DNA from: Gemmatimonadota bacterium
Lineage (GTDB): Bacteria > Gemmatimonadota > Gemmatimonadetes > Longimicrobiales > Gaopeijiaceae
Direction of reading: 5' to 3'
Assembly: GCA_022822445.1 (NCBI GenBank)
Contig: JAJEBR010000107.1
Coordinates: 1-45,087, forward strand
DNA: 45,087 bases
Part shown: one piece after another, positions 37,494 through 45,087 of the stretch
Layout of the letters: each line of letters starts with the position of its first letter
How positions within the stretch are numbered: position 1 is the stretch's first letter
Translations under genes and position numbers: made by a program
The notes under the pieces: generated by a model
The model's input: the letters and a program-made list of their open reading frames with translations, nothing else
The model's database searches: none
Told to the model about the DNA's origin: nothing

Positions 37494-39686
37494 ATGAGAC
37501 TGCCCGCCATCAGGATACACAGGGCCGCATTACCCCTCACCTTGTTGTTCGTCGTGGCGATAGCCGCCTGCGGAGGGGGCGACGACGGCCCGACCACCCC
37601 GGCCGGTCCCTCGACGATCACGATTTCGCCGGCTACAACGATGATGACCTTCATCGGCCAGACCCGGGCCTTCCGGGCGACCGTGCGCGACGCTGCCGGG
37701 CAGAACGTCACCGCCCAGGTCACGTGGACCAGTTCCGACCCCGCGGTCTTCACGGTGGACGGCTCCGGGACGGTGACGGCGGTGTCCAACGGCTCGGGCC
37801 AGGTCGAGGCGTCCACGGGCGGACTGACGGCAACCGCGACCGTGACGGTCGAACAGAGGCCGTCCGTCCTCGTGGTCCTGTCGGGGAGCAATCAGCAAGC
37901 CGCAGCCGGAGCGGCCCTGCCGAACCCGGTCGAGGTGCAGGTGGCGGACCAGGGCGGAGCGGGTGTGAGCGGCGTCGCAATCTCCTTCGCGCCGGGCGAA
38001 GGGGCCGGGTCGGTCAACCCGGAGAACGCCGTGTCCGACGCCGAGGGCAAGGCATCCACGCAGTGGACGCTGGGCGGCGGGTTCGGCACGCAATCGCTTC
38101 GCGTCACGATCTCGCAGGGCGCGCAGACCGTGGTCAACGCGCGGGCCGTCCCCGAGTCGCCCATCCCGGACCTCGCGATCGAGGGAAGCCTGCGCCTCAG
38201 CCGCGACGATCCAACCAGCCTGGAGACGGTCGATGTCACCGTCCGGGTGGCCAACCTGGGGAACGCGGCCACCCCTGCGGTCTTCCCGCTTGCTCTTTCG
38301 ATCGACGGCACGGTGGTGGAGACATTCGAAATCGACGAGCTCGCGGTCGAGGAACGTGTCAACCTGACGTACACCCTGGGCCCGCTTGACGCCGGCTCCC
38401 ACGAGATCGCCTTCGAGCTCGACGCCGCCGGCGAGATCGACGAGTGGAGCGAGGACAACAACTCGGCCTCCGTGACGGCCGACGTCCTGAGTCAGGAGGT
38501 GATCTCGATCGAAGGGACCGGCGAGGTCTGGTCCCGTGTGATTTCAGCCGACTCGGCCGATGTGCTCCTGTTCCGTCTGGACGTTTCAGAAACTCTGGAC
38601 GAATTCCTGACCGTTCGGCTGAGCGGCGGCTCCGGGGACGCGGACCTCTTTCTTAACTATGGCCAGCGCCCGGATGCGCCGTTCGACTACCAGTGCTTCA
38701 GCATTACTCCCACGACCGGCGAAGTCTGTCAGGCGGCGCCCATCCGTGCCGGATCCTATCATGTGGCCGTCGACGCGTTCGTCGATTTCGGGCCGACGAC
38801 GATGACGGTCACTGTGGGCGACGACCCGCTGGAGGACTACGACATCGATCTCGTGTTTCTGAGCAGCGGATCGAGTTCTCAGAACGAAATCGTGGAAGAG
38901 GCTGTCGAACTCTGGGAGTCCACCATCGTAGGCGGCGTGACCGACATCGAAGTTGCCCTGCCTCCGGGGGACTGCGGGGATGGTTCACCGGCGGTCAACG
39001 AAGTTGTCGACGACATCCGCATCTACGTGCGGATCGACTCGATCGACGGGGTGGGACGCGTCCTGGGACGATCCGGGCCGTGTCGCGTGAGGGTCATATC
39101 CGCGTTGGACAAGGTCCTTACCCCGATTACCGGCCTGATAGTGCTGGATCAGGCCGATGTCGACACCCTGGAAGCCCTGGGCCGGCTTGATGAGACCATC
39201 GTCCACGAGATTGCTCACGTGTTGGGCTTCGGCACGATCTGGGACGGCTACGGGTTGCTCGTCAATCCGTCGGAGAATACTCCCGGCGTGGACACGCACT
39301 TCAGGGGCCCCCTTACCATCGCGGCCTTCGATGCCGCCGGGGGAGACGGCTACACGGGCGGTGCCAAGGTGCCGGTTCAAAACGACGGGAGGCAGGGCAT
39401 CGCCGACGGCCACTGGAGGGATGGAGTATTCGGCAACGAACTCCTCACGCCCTTCATCTCCCCGGACGGCTCCGTGTTCAGCGCGATCACCATCGAGAGC
39501 ATGGCCGACCTGGGCTTTCTCGTCAGTCTGTCGCAAGCGGAGGACTACCGGCTTCCGGGGTCGGCGGCAGCAGCGATGGGCCGGTTGAAGGGGCCGATCA
39601 TCGACCTGAGCGAGGATATCCTGGACAGGCCAATCAGAACGGTGGAAATGAAGGGTGGGGCCAAGCGAGAGATCTACCGGCGCTGA
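37494..39686 (+). CDS. Leishmanolysin-like lipoprotein with Ig-like, CARDB and PPC domains
   Basis: A 730-residue exported zinc protease. The signal PLTLLFVVAIAAC is a lipobox leader. Residues about 40-115 are a Big_2-type Ig domain (STITISPATTMMTFIGQ, WTSSDPAVFTVDGSGTVTAV) and about 120-215 a second, invasin-like one (VLVVLSGSNQQAAAGAALP, GVSGVAISFAPGEGAG). Then CARDB (PDLAIEGSLRLSRDDPTSLE), PPC-like (VLLFRLDVSETL, GGSGDADLFLNYGQRP) and the peptidase with IVHEIAHVLGFGTIW (about 571) and GHWRDGVFGNELLTPF; here the Met-turn position reads LLT rather than MT. ATG at 37494 follows AGGAACCGGCGCC. An earlier in-frame ATG (37374) behind TACCTT would add 40 residues before the signal. Confidence 0.87.
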   Translation: MRLPAIRIHRAALPLTLLFVVAIAACGGGDDGPTTPAGPSTITISPATTMMTFIGQTRAFRATVRDAAGQNVTAQVTWTSSDPAVFTVDGSGTVTAVSNGSGQVEASTGGLTATATVTVEQRPSVLVVLSGSNQQAAAGAALPNPVEVQVADQGGAGVSGVAISFAPGEGAGSVNPENAVSDAEGKASTQWTLGGGFGTQSLRVTISQGAQTVVNARAVPESPIPDLAIEGSLRLSRDDPTSLETVDVTVRVANLGNAATPAVFPLALSIDGTVVETFEIDELAVEERVNLTYTLGPLDAGSHEIAFELDAAGEIDEWSEDNNSASVTADVLSQEVISIEGTGEVWSRVISADSADVLLFRLDVSETLDEFLTVRLSGGSGDADLFLNYGQRPDAPFDYQCFSITPTTGEVCQAAPIRAGSYHVAVDAFVDFGPTTMTVTVGDDPLEDYDIDLVFLSSGSSSQNEIVEEAVELWESTIVGGVTDIEVALPPGDCGDGSPAVNEVVDDIRIYVRIDSIDGVGRVLGRSGPCRVRVISALDKVLTPITGLIVLDQADVDTLEALGRLDETIVHEIAHVLGFGTIWDGYGLLVNPSENTPGVDTHFRGPLTIAAFDAAGGDGYTGGAKVPVQNDGRQGIADGHWRDGVFGNELLTPFISPDGSVFSAITIESMADLGFLVSLSQAEDYRLPGSAAAAMGRLKGPIIDLSEDILDRPIRTVEMKGGAKREIYRR

Positions 39687-39788
39687 GCTCGGGGCCCTGG
39701 CGACCCTGATCCCTACTTCACCACCAGAATCCTCTGCGCCGCCGGGTAGAGCCACTCCACTCCCCGCACCGTGGCCCACCCACCCCCC

Positions 39789-41666
39789 TCACCGCACCAC
39801 CACCCACCCCGACCGCGCGGTGCCGCCCTTGTCCGACTCGGCGACAACCCGCACGGCGCGCTCCCCGCCCACCGCGCGCACCGTCCACGCCACCGTGTGC
39901 GACGGCGACTTCGCCGCCTCGAGGAACGGGTTCGACCCGGCGAGGTGCGGAATCACGGCGCGCGCCCTCCCCTCGACGATCTCGAGCCCGGGGTGCGTCA
40001 GCGTCACGGCCGGCGCCCGCACCACCTGGCGGTCGAAGGTGCCATCCAGGCGCTCACGCCCGACCGCGCCCCGGTCGGTGACGCTCGTCGGCAGGAATCC
40101 CGTGTTGGTCACCGTCGCCTCGACGCGGAAGGTCCCGTCGCCCAGCGGCGTCACCACCGGGTCGCTCACCTCGATCAGGGGGCTCTGCTCGGCCAGATGG
40201 AGGATCCAGTGGAGCTGCTGGCCCGTCTCCTCCTCGAGGAACTCGGGCGGCGGGTTCTGCCCCCAGAACTTCGAGTGCCAGCCGCCGATTTCGACGGTGC
40301 CGAATTCCGGGTGCTCGAACTCCGTCCAGTCCGAGAAGTAGCGGCCGCCGAGCTCCTCGTCGTTGAAGCGGTGCTGCTCGGCCCGGGTGATCTCGCCGTC
40401 GCCGTCGTAGTCGGTCACCCACGCGGTGGGCCCCGGCGAGAACTCGGGCACCCATCCGATCACGCCGTGGTCCCAGTATCCCCAGCTGATCAGCGTGCCG
40501 TAGCGGTGCTCGGTGGGGTGCGTGGCGCTGGGCCGCACCGGGCGTCCCGTCGAGCGCGTGTACTCCTCGCCCAGGTGGATGATCAGCGACAGGTCGATCT
40601 GCGGGAAGAGCGACGGCGCCGACGCCGACGGCAGCCGGTAGACGAAACCGCCCGACGTGTGCCCGTGCACGATCCCCGTGATGTTGCGGTGCGCGTTGAT
40701 GAACTCGGCCGCGGCGCGGGTCTCGGGCTCCGAGAGCGGGTAGTCGCCCGCGCCCGGCTGCCGGTGCACGCGCTCCCAGTTGCGCGGGAAGTTGCGGTTC
40801 ATGTCGAGGCCGCCGATCCCGTCCTCGTTGTGCTGGCCGTCACCGTCGTTGTCGATGCCCTCGCGCATGGTGGAATAGCGCGGCCCCGCGCGTAGGCGTT
40901 GCGCGTCGCGCACGAGAATGCGGTCGTCGTCCGGATCTGCCACCCATATCCCGTCCGGGTCGGGGATTCGCATCTGCGTGATCCACCCGTCGCCGTCGAG
41001 GTCCTCTCCCGGGTCCTCGTCCGCCACGCCGTCCTCGTCGTCGTCGAAGGGGTGGGGGGTGCTGCGCAGCGACCGGTCGTCGATGAGCGCGAGGTCCGAG
41101 CCGTCGGGGTTGAACTTGGGCCGGACGTAGAACGAGCGGGTGTCCAGCAGCGCGGTGACGCGCGGGTCGGTGCCGTAGCCGTTCAGCAGGTGGCCGATCA
41201 GGTGCGTGGCGACTGCCGAGCCGGTGAGCTCGCCCGCGTGGAGGCCGCCGTCGACGTAGAGCGCGGGCTTCTCGTGCGCGGGGCCGGTCGCCTCGTTGGT
41301 GATCGTGATCAACATGAGGGGCTGGCCGTAAAAGCTCTCGCCGATCCGGTGCAGCTCGGTCAGCTCCGGGTAGAGCGTGTGGAACTCGCGCAGGATCTGG
41401 TCGGTCTCGGCCGCCGTGTAGAAGCGGTTCCAGTCGACCTCGCCCGTCGGCGAGACGAGGCTGGAGGCCTGGGCGGAGGCGGAGGCGGGGAGGGCCGCGA
41501 GGAGCGCGGTGAGCATGAGGGCGGCCCCGGCGTTGCGCGCCCGGTGTGCCGGCACGCCCCGAACGGGCCGCGCCCTTGTCGACGGGGCGCCGAAGCCCCG
41601 CTGGGTGCCCACGATTGCACCACAAATTGGTGCGTGTACAGGATTGTTGCGCATGTGCATGTTCAT
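39789..41666 (-). CDS. M14 zinc carboxypeptidase with EF-hand-like inserts
   Basis: A 625-residue exported carboxypeptidase. Zinc ligands: GGLHAGELTG (HxxE, about residue 140) and a later histidine in IVHGHTSGG; substrate-binding region LDMNRNFPRNW. Acidic calcium-loop-like inserts interrupt the domain: DDDEDGVADEDPGEDLDGDGW, given in parts as DEDG and DLDGDGW, then DNDGDGQHNEDG and DYDGDGEITRAEQ. They recall EF-hand/dockerin loops and suggest calcium dependence. The C-terminal third is a beta-rich domain of unknown role. The ATG at 41666 overlaps the cytochrome gene stop (ATGA) but puts about 50 residues before the signal core (ALMLTALLAALPASASAQ), an odd leader that contains paired inverted repeats; a later start is possible. 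Confidence 0.85.
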   Translation of the reverse strand: MNMHMRNNPVHAPICGAIVGTQRGFGAPSTRARPVRGVPAHRARNAGAALMLTALLAALPASASAQASSLVSPTGEVDWNRFYTAAETDQILREFHTLYPELTELHRIGESFYGQPLMLITITNEATGPAHEKPALYVDGGLHAGELTGSAVATHLIGHLLNGYGTDPRVTALLDTRSFYVRPKFNPDGSDLALIDDRSLRSTPHPFDDDEDGVADEDPGEDLDGDGWITQMRIPDPDGIWVADPDDDRILVRDAQRLRAGPRYSTMREGIDNDGDGQHNEDGIGGLDMNRNFPRNWERVHRQPGAGDYPLSEPETRAAAEFINAHRNITGIVHGHTSGGFVYRLPSASAPSLFPQIDLSLIIHLGEEYTRSTGRPVRPSATHPTEHRYGTLISWGYWDHGVIGWVPEFSPGPTAWVTDYDGDGEITRAEQHRFNDEELGGRYFSDWTEFEHPEFGTVEIGGWHSKFWGQNPPPEFLEEETGQQLHWILHLAEQSPLIEVSDPVVTPLGDGTFRVEATVTNTGFLPTSVTDRGAVGRERLDGTFDRQVVRAPAVTLTHPGLEIVEGRARAVIPHLAGSNPFLEAAKSPSHTVAWTVRAVGGERAVRVVAESDKGGTARSGWVVVR

Positions 41667-41671
41667 TGCAC
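41617..41671. promoter_or_regulatory. Two 17-bp inverted repeats at the M14 gene start
   Basis: GCACC, 7 bases, GGTGC at 41617-41633 and GTGCA, 7 bases, TGCAC at 41655-41671, centres 38 bp apart. They overlap the stop of the cytochrome gene and the first codons of the M14 gene. The location over a start codon resembles the tandem dyads, but the half-sites differ. Confidence 0.45.
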
Positions 41672-42157
41672 CTTCTTCCAGATGATCCAGTAGTCGTCGA
41701 TGGTGTCGTCGTCGGTTGCGAGTTCGGTCTCGCCCGGGGGCAGGCCGTTGAGCTGCAGTATGTAGGTGAGTGCGTCGGTGACCTGCTGGCGCGAAAGAGT
41801 CCCAGGCTGGCCGTGGGGCATCCGCTCGTAGATCCAGTACCAGAGCCGGTAGACCGAGGCCTCCTCCCAGCGGTCGAGGAATGCGGGATCGGTCCAGTCC
41901 TTCGTCTCGTGGCACTCCGAGCAGATCTCCCTGAAGGCCTCGAGGCCGCGCGTGGCCTGCTCCTCGGTGTAGATCCCGTGGGTGGTGTTCGGCTCGTCGG
42001 CCCTGGAAGGTTCGGAAGCGGCGAGGAGCGCTTCGTCGGCGGCGGCTGTCTGCGGCGGTGCGGTGCGGCACGCGGCGACTGCCCACAATCCCGCCGCCAG
42101 CGTCGCCGCGAAGGCACGCACTCGGATCCGGCTCCTGGCGTGCCCCCGCCCACGCAT
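41663..42157 (-). CDS. Lipid-anchored cytochrome c
   Basis: A 164-residue exported mono-haem cytochrome c. The leader AFAATLAAGLWAVAAC ends in a lipobox. The haem motif is ICSECHETKDW (CxxCH, about residue 70), and the likely axial methionine is in RMPHGQPGTLS. LTYILQLNGLPPGETEL near the end is typical of small class I cytochromes c. Start ATG at 42157 follows GGAG; GTG at 42178 is an alternative, and the longer open frame upstream is not supported. It is coupled by ATGA to the M14 gene. It could carry electrons to a periplasmic dehydrogenase, none of which is seen nearby. Confidence 0.85.
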   Translation of the reverse strand: MRGRGHARSRIRVRAFAATLAAGLWAVAACRTAPPQTAAADEALLAASEPSRADEPNTTHGIYTEEQATRGLEAFREICSECHETKDWTDPAFLDRWEEASVYRLWYWIYERMPHGQPGTLSRQQVTDALTYILQLNGLPPGETELATDDDTIDDYWIIWKKVQ

Positions 42158-42342
42158 CGCTCCGATTCCGTCGTTCACCTTCAGTTCCGCTTTCCTGCTC
42201 CGTCTGACTGTCCGCAACTCGCACCCACCTGCCTCCCGGCAACTCGCACCCACCCGCACCCACCCGCCTCCCTCCCTCCGCCGCCTGCCCGCCGAAGGTG
42301 CGCACGCCCGTCCGCCCACGCAACCATCCGGCCGCCGCTCTC

Positions 42343-42359
42343 GTATGCTCATGGCATAC
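42343..42359. promoter_or_regulatory. GTATGC-TCATG-GCATAC inverted repeat
   Basis: A perfect 6-bp inverted repeat with 5-base loop lies 22 bases before the DUF805 gene, in the divergent gap with the cytochrome gene (42158-42381). The gap also has a direct repeat CAACTCGCACCCACC (about 42217 and 42240) and C-rich sequence. TATGCT in the first arm could be a -10. Confidence 0.4.
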
Positions 42360-42381
42360 CCCCTCAACGAGAGATTCAACG

Positions 42382-42765
42382 ATGGACGAACTTGTCGAGC
42401 TGTTCACCTTCGATGGACGCGCGAGCCGGTCGCGTTTCTGGCTGGTCATCGTACCGGGCATCGCACTCCTCGCGCTCTACCTCCTCTTCTTCGCGGCCCT
42501 GGGCGAGTTGTTCGGCCCGATCGTCCTCCTGCCGATGCTCGGCGTCGTCTGGGCGGGTTCGTGGATGGGGCTGGCCGTCATCGTCAAGCGCCTCCACGAC
42601 CTGGAGCGCCCCGGCTGGCACTTCTTCCTGCTCGGGATCCCGGTCTACAATCTGTACCTGTGGCTCCTCCTGCTCTGCCGCGGGGGAACGGTCGGCCGGA
42701 ACGTGTACGGCCCGGATCCGTTCCTGCGGCGGCGCAGATGCAGGGTCCGAGCGCACTCTCCGTGA
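42382..42765 (+). CDS. DUF805 membrane protein
   Basis: A 127-residue inner-membrane protein. FTFDGRASRSRFWLV at the N-terminus is the DUF805 signature (F-x-GRxxRxxFW), followed by three to four hydrophobic helices, VKRLHDLERPGWHFFLLGIP and YGPDPF near the C-terminus. The family is small and of unknown function. The ATG at 42382 gives the signature directly; an upstream in-frame ATG adds unrelated residues. Confidence 0.9.
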   Translation: MDELVELFTFDGRASRSRFWLVIVPGIALLALYLLFFAALGELFGPIVLLPMLGVVWAGSWMGLAVIVKRLHDLERPGWHFFLLGIPVYNLYLWLLLLCRGGTVGRNVYGPDPFLRRRRCRVRAHSP

Positions 42766-42815
42766 ATGCAACGAAATCGTCCTTTGGGCTTGTGGAAGAC
42801 GAGGAGGGGACGAGC

Positions 42816-43057
42816 ATAGCCATCATCACGATCCGCAACCTGGACGACGAGGTGAAACCCGCCTGCGGGTGCGGGCGGCAGGCAACGGCCGCTCCATGGA
42901 GGAGGAAGCACGCGTAATCCTGCGCAAGGCCGTCGGCGGTGCCCCAGGGTCGCGGGATCTCGCGAGCATCGTCCGTTCCCACTTCGGGTCGGCACACGGC
43001 GTGGACCCGGAGTTGCCGCCCCGTGAGCCTGCGCGGGAGCCGTCGTCGTTCGAGTGA
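42816..43057 (+). pseudogene. Frameshifted FitA-type antitoxin remnant
   Basis: AIITIRNLDDEVK is encoded in one frame (about 42819-42857) and RLRVRAAGNGRSMEEEARVILRKAV in the next, together a FitA/StbC-type ribbon-helix-helix antitoxin N-terminus. One base is missing after GTGAAA (CCCGCC where CNCCGCC is expected). The start codon is ATA. No PIN-domain toxin follows. It reads as a decayed orphan antitoxin; a sequencing indel in a C run is possible for the frameshift but does not explain the absent toxin. Confidence 0.65.
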
Positions 43058-43079
43058 TCTGACGGCCATGGGGGCTGGA

Positions 43080-44033
43080 TTACCAAAGCTGCGTGTCCGT
43101 TAGAGCCGAGTGATTGAGATCGCGTACCGCCCGGATCACCTCCGATCGATCCCGCGCATCCGCCGAAGCCAACCGCCCTTCTTTCTCTGTCAGATCGCGG
43201 AGCCACGCATACAGCCGGTGGAGCTTCGCTTCCAGCTCGCTCAGGGACGGCGGCGGGTGGGTCAACAGTCCGATGTGTTCGTCATCCCAATCCTCTCGCG
43301 GAGAGAGCCATCGCTCTGGGTCGAATGGGCGCGGCGAAGGGGCGGATGACCACGCTGGACGCAAACCGTGGTTGTCCACCCAGACCTTCAGCATGGCCAG
43401 CCTCCGAACCCGATCGATCGAGAATCCGGAGTGAGGGCTCGTCGTCGCCGCCCAGACCAGGTCGTACGCGTCCCGTGCCGTCCCGCTCCGAGTCAAGCGG
43501 GCAATCTTCTCAGCGAGGATCTCCTCCAACCGCGCCGACGGGATAGTCGGCAGGGTGAAGCCGTACCGGTGGTGCGTAACGTGCGGGACGAACGGCCTTG
43601 GCTCGGGCTCGAGCCAGGTTGGCGGGCCCACGTCGAGCTTCACCGACATCGCGGGATTCCCAAACGGGCTCTCCACCGCGATATGCCAGCGGCCTCTCCT
43701 GCTCGACGGCCTGAAGCGGAAGGGCCCGAGAGTAACTTCTGCTTCGCCAGCGATGATCTCCGCCAGCGCGTGACGGTCGGCCTCCGGTTCCCGTGAGGCC
43801 AAGTCCATGTCCGTCGAGAATCGGCCCTGCGCGCCAGCAAACAGCTTCCGGAGGGCCGTCCCTCCCTTGAAGATCACGAGATCTTCCAGCACGCCCCGTT
43901 CAGTCAGGTGGGCGAGCAGGAAATCCTGTGCGATATCGAGCACGGCCATGTCGATTCCGATCCTGGAACCGGGTGGAACGTGACGGGCCACATACCCAGG
44001 CGTAAGCGAGTGATCGTCGCCGATCACGGTCAC
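43080..44033 (-). CDS. AbiEii-family nucleotidyltransferase toxin
   Basis: A 317-residue nucleotidyltransferase-like toxin of the AbiE type IV abortive-infection system; members transfer nucleotides to tRNA or other targets and arrest growth. The catalytic motif is FKGGTALRKLFAGAQGRFSTDMDLA, with GG and the DxD aspartates. Conserved LEEILAEKIARLTRSGTARDAYDL is the family's second motif. GTG at 44033 is chosen because it overlaps the stop of the antitoxin gene (GTGA); a longer frame overlaps that gene. GC is somewhat lower than upstream, as expected for a mobile defence locus. Confidence 0.88.
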   Translation of the reverse strand: MTVIGDDHSLTPGYVARHVPPGSRIGIDMAVLDIAQDFLLAHLTERGVLEDLVIFKGGTALRKLFAGAQGRFSTDMDLASREPEADRHALAEIIAGEAEVTLGPFRFRPSSRRGRWHIAVESPFGNPAMSVKLDVGPPTWLEPEPRPFVPHVTHHRYGFTLPTIPSARLEEILAEKIARLTRSGTARDAYDLVWAATTSPHSGFSIDRVRRLAMLKVWVDNHGLRPAWSSAPSPRPFDPERWLSPREDWDDEHIGLLTHPPPSLSELEAKLHRLYAWLRDLTEKEGRLASADARDRSEVIRAVRDLNHSALTDTQLW

Positions 44034-44821
44034 CGCCTGACCTCCGAAGGATGGTAGGGCAGCACCGTGTCGGCGACGTTCCAGGTCGAATCGTGCCGTC
44101 GCAACGTCCGTCTCGGACCGAACCACACCTTCCCGGCTGGTTCAATCCCCAGCCGAGAAGACAATTCGGGTTCGACTCCGCTCGTAACGTAAGCCAGACG
44201 TACATGGACGGACTTCGGCCGCCCCCGTAGCTCGGCCGCGATCTCATCGTAGCTCGAGAGTTGGATCAGGGCCGAGAGACAGTCCAGCACACCCGACCAG
44301 CTCCGGACGTCCGTGGGGCGAGTGGCCAAGTGGACCAGGAGGGTGGGCGGCCGGTGGACCGGGAGATCTCCAACGTGAGCTGGATCCAGATGGGCGGTGT
44401 GCCGCAGAACGCGGTACTCGCGTCGGAGTGCCGGAGGAATGGGTATTCCGTAGGGCAATGCGACTTCATGCCGGTCAGGAGATCGGTCGGCCAAATCCTG
44501 GATCCACAGCGCCGACCCAAGGGCCAGGGCCGCGGGGAGATCTTCGTGGGAGGCCGAGAGGAGCGCTTTGAGGGGGAGGAGTGGGTCGGCGTCCGGGATC
44601 GCACCGGCGCGCTCGGCCGGAGCGAACTCCCAGGTACCCCGCACCGGGGTGGGAAGCAGCCATCCGAGCCGAGCGAGGCGGTGCGCGATAATCCTCCGAG
44701 GGGTCTTGAGTCCCTGTTCCTCGGCAATGCGGGAGATCTCCTCGAGGGTGACGGTGGGGTTCCGCTCCAGTTCGAGGTACTCGACGAGCGCGGCAAGCGA
44801 AGGCGGGATGGATCTGGCCAT
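44030..44821 (-). CDS. AbiEi-family antitoxin / transcriptional repressor
   Basis: A 263-residue protein encoded directly upstream of the AbiEii-like toxin. The N-terminal winged helix-turn-helix region has LEEISRIAEEQGLKTPRRIIAHRLARLGWL (about residues 26-55), followed by RGTWEFAPAERAGA and DADPLLPLKALL, the typical AbiEi arrangement; the C-terminal part is larger than in minimal AbiEi proteins and fits the AbiEi_1/type with an effector-like domain. Such antitoxins bind inverted repeats at their own promoter and repress the operon. A 19-bp palindrome lies next to the promoter. Confidence 0.82.
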   Translation of the reverse strand: MARSIPPSLAALVEYLELERNPTVTLEEISRIAEEQGLKTPRRIIAHRLARLGWLLPTPVRGTWEFAPAERAGAIPDADPLLPLKALLSASHEDLPAALALGSALWIQDLADRSPDRHEVALPYGIPIPPALRREYRVLRHTAHLDPAHVGDLPVHRPPTLLVHLATRPTDVRSWSGVLDCLSALIQLSSYDEIAAELRGRPKSVHVRLAYVTSGVEPELSSRLGIEPAGKVWFGPRRTLRRHDSTWNVADTVLPYHPSEVRR

Positions 44822-44867
44822 GACGTTGACCCGGCGGTAGCGTCCTGTTGAATCAGGGAGAAGAAGG

Positions 44868-44897
44868 AAGCTAGGTCCCTGTGAGTCTCAGTGTCAA
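44868..44897 (-). promoter_or_regulatory. Promoter of the AbiE operon
   Basis: On the minus strand TTGACA (44897-44892) and TAGCTT (44873-44868) are separated by 18 bases, about 46 bases before the ATG at 44821. The -10 again fits TANNTT. Confidence 0.55.
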
Positions 44898-44909
44898 CAC
44901 AGGCATGAT

Positions 44910-44928
44910 TGTTACTGAATCAGTAACA
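44910..44928. promoter_or_regulatory. 19-bp palindrome, candidate AbiEi operator
   Basis: TGTTACTGA, A, TCAGTAACA: perfect 9-bp arms around one base, 12 bases upstream of the -35 of the abiE promoter. The AbiE systems studied so far are negatively autoregulated through inverted repeats at this location. The rest of 44822-45000 shows no gene. Confidence 0.55.
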
Positions 44929-45022
44929 CAGGCCCGTCGCGTGACACCGGAAGCCGCCAACGAGTACGAGACACATGTGTTATTCAGTGTAGTGTATTCT
45001 CCTTTCCAGTGTCCTGGACACC

Positions 45023-45087
45023 ATGCTGAGCCCCGTCCACTTCGTCAACAGCGCTGACGGGGAGCGGGGGGTTGATCCAGACCTCTT
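45023..45087 (+). CDS. Open frame running off the window, after a GTGTCCTGGACAC palindrome
   Basis: ATG at 45023 opens 21 codons to the end (MLSPVHFVNSADGERG onward). It is preceded by the 13-bp palindrome GTGTCC-T-GGACAC at 45009-45021. This may be a transposase or another gene start at a mobile-element edge, but the visible part is too short to identify. Confidence 0.25.
   Translation, partial: MLSPVHFVNSADGERGVDPDL

Noticed and set aside
39713..39788. Minus-strand frame ending GVEWLYPAAQRILVVK after the M14 stop
   Set aside because: It looks protein-like and could be the tail of a lost or frameshifted gene, but it is only about 24 codons, in a different frame from the M14 gene, and has no start or recognised family.

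Overview
The window is about 45 kb of very GC-rich bacterial DNA with dense coding, many 4-base stop/start overlaps (ATGA, GTGA, TTGA) and non-ATG starts. The gene mix suggests a Gemmatimonadota-like free-living or host-associated bacterium: an ECF sigma factor paired with an anti-sigma/beta-propeller fusion, a large TonB-dependent receptor with a carboxypeptidase-regulatory-like domain, a DUF5916 outer-membrane protein, DUF1684, and many secreted or lipid-anchored proteases. Several genes have a TANNTT-type -10 hexamer ending 5-7 bases before the start codon, which suggests leaderless transcripts. The phylum assignment is inference from gene content only.

Layout, left to right. 66-2370 (minus): cobalamin uptake genes btuC and btuF behind a cobalamin riboswitch. 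2403-3914: a GT4 glycosyltransferase, a remnant of a GDP-mannose dehydratase-like gene, and three phased palindromes. 4045-8364 (minus): cobC-cobS-cobU-cobT, coupled by 4-base overlaps and completing the cobalamin lower ligand and nucleotide loop, preceded by a secreted protein with three RidA domains. 8451-10662 (plus): ECF sigma factor and anti-sigma/propeller protein. 10696-15966 (minus): TonB receptor, rhodanese, geranylgeranyl-reductase-like flavoprotein and a steroid 5-alpha-reductase-like membrane enzyme. 16094-21102 (plus): a pheA remnant, a DUF1684 lipoprotein and two tandem NCS2 permeases with a C-terminal RsbW-like domain. 21156-22209 (minus): a lower-GC insert with a cytoplasmic trypsin-like protease and small ORFs. 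22287-24584 (minus): DUF5916 protein. 24712-29705 (plus): a SAM-I riboswitch and metX, cystathionine gamma-synthase, an ACT-less aspartokinase and asd, i.e. most of the aspartate-to-cystathionine route. 30109-41666: a membrane protein and a secreted protease cluster (three leishmanolysin-like zinc proteins, one a 1485-residue lipoprotein, and an M14 carboxypeptidase), followed by a cytochrome c and a DUF805 protein. 42816-45087: a broken FitA-type antitoxin gene, an AbiE toxin-antitoxin pair and a possible mobile-element edge.

The most notable unexplained signal is a 39-bp element present six times (1994, 14035, 16223, 29907, 35205, 37284). It consists of two TGTAA-N8-TTACA dyads separated by exactly 3 bp, so that the dyad centres are 21 bp apart. 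In several copies the start codon of a gene for an exported or transport-linked protein lies at the same place inside a dyad. This looks like the operator of an undescribed regulon in which -10 box, operator and start codon are merged. A second palindrome family, TTTTCCCGATCGGGAAAA, occurs four times. The fusion of NCS2 permeases to an anti-sigma-kinase-like domain is the most unusual protein architecture.
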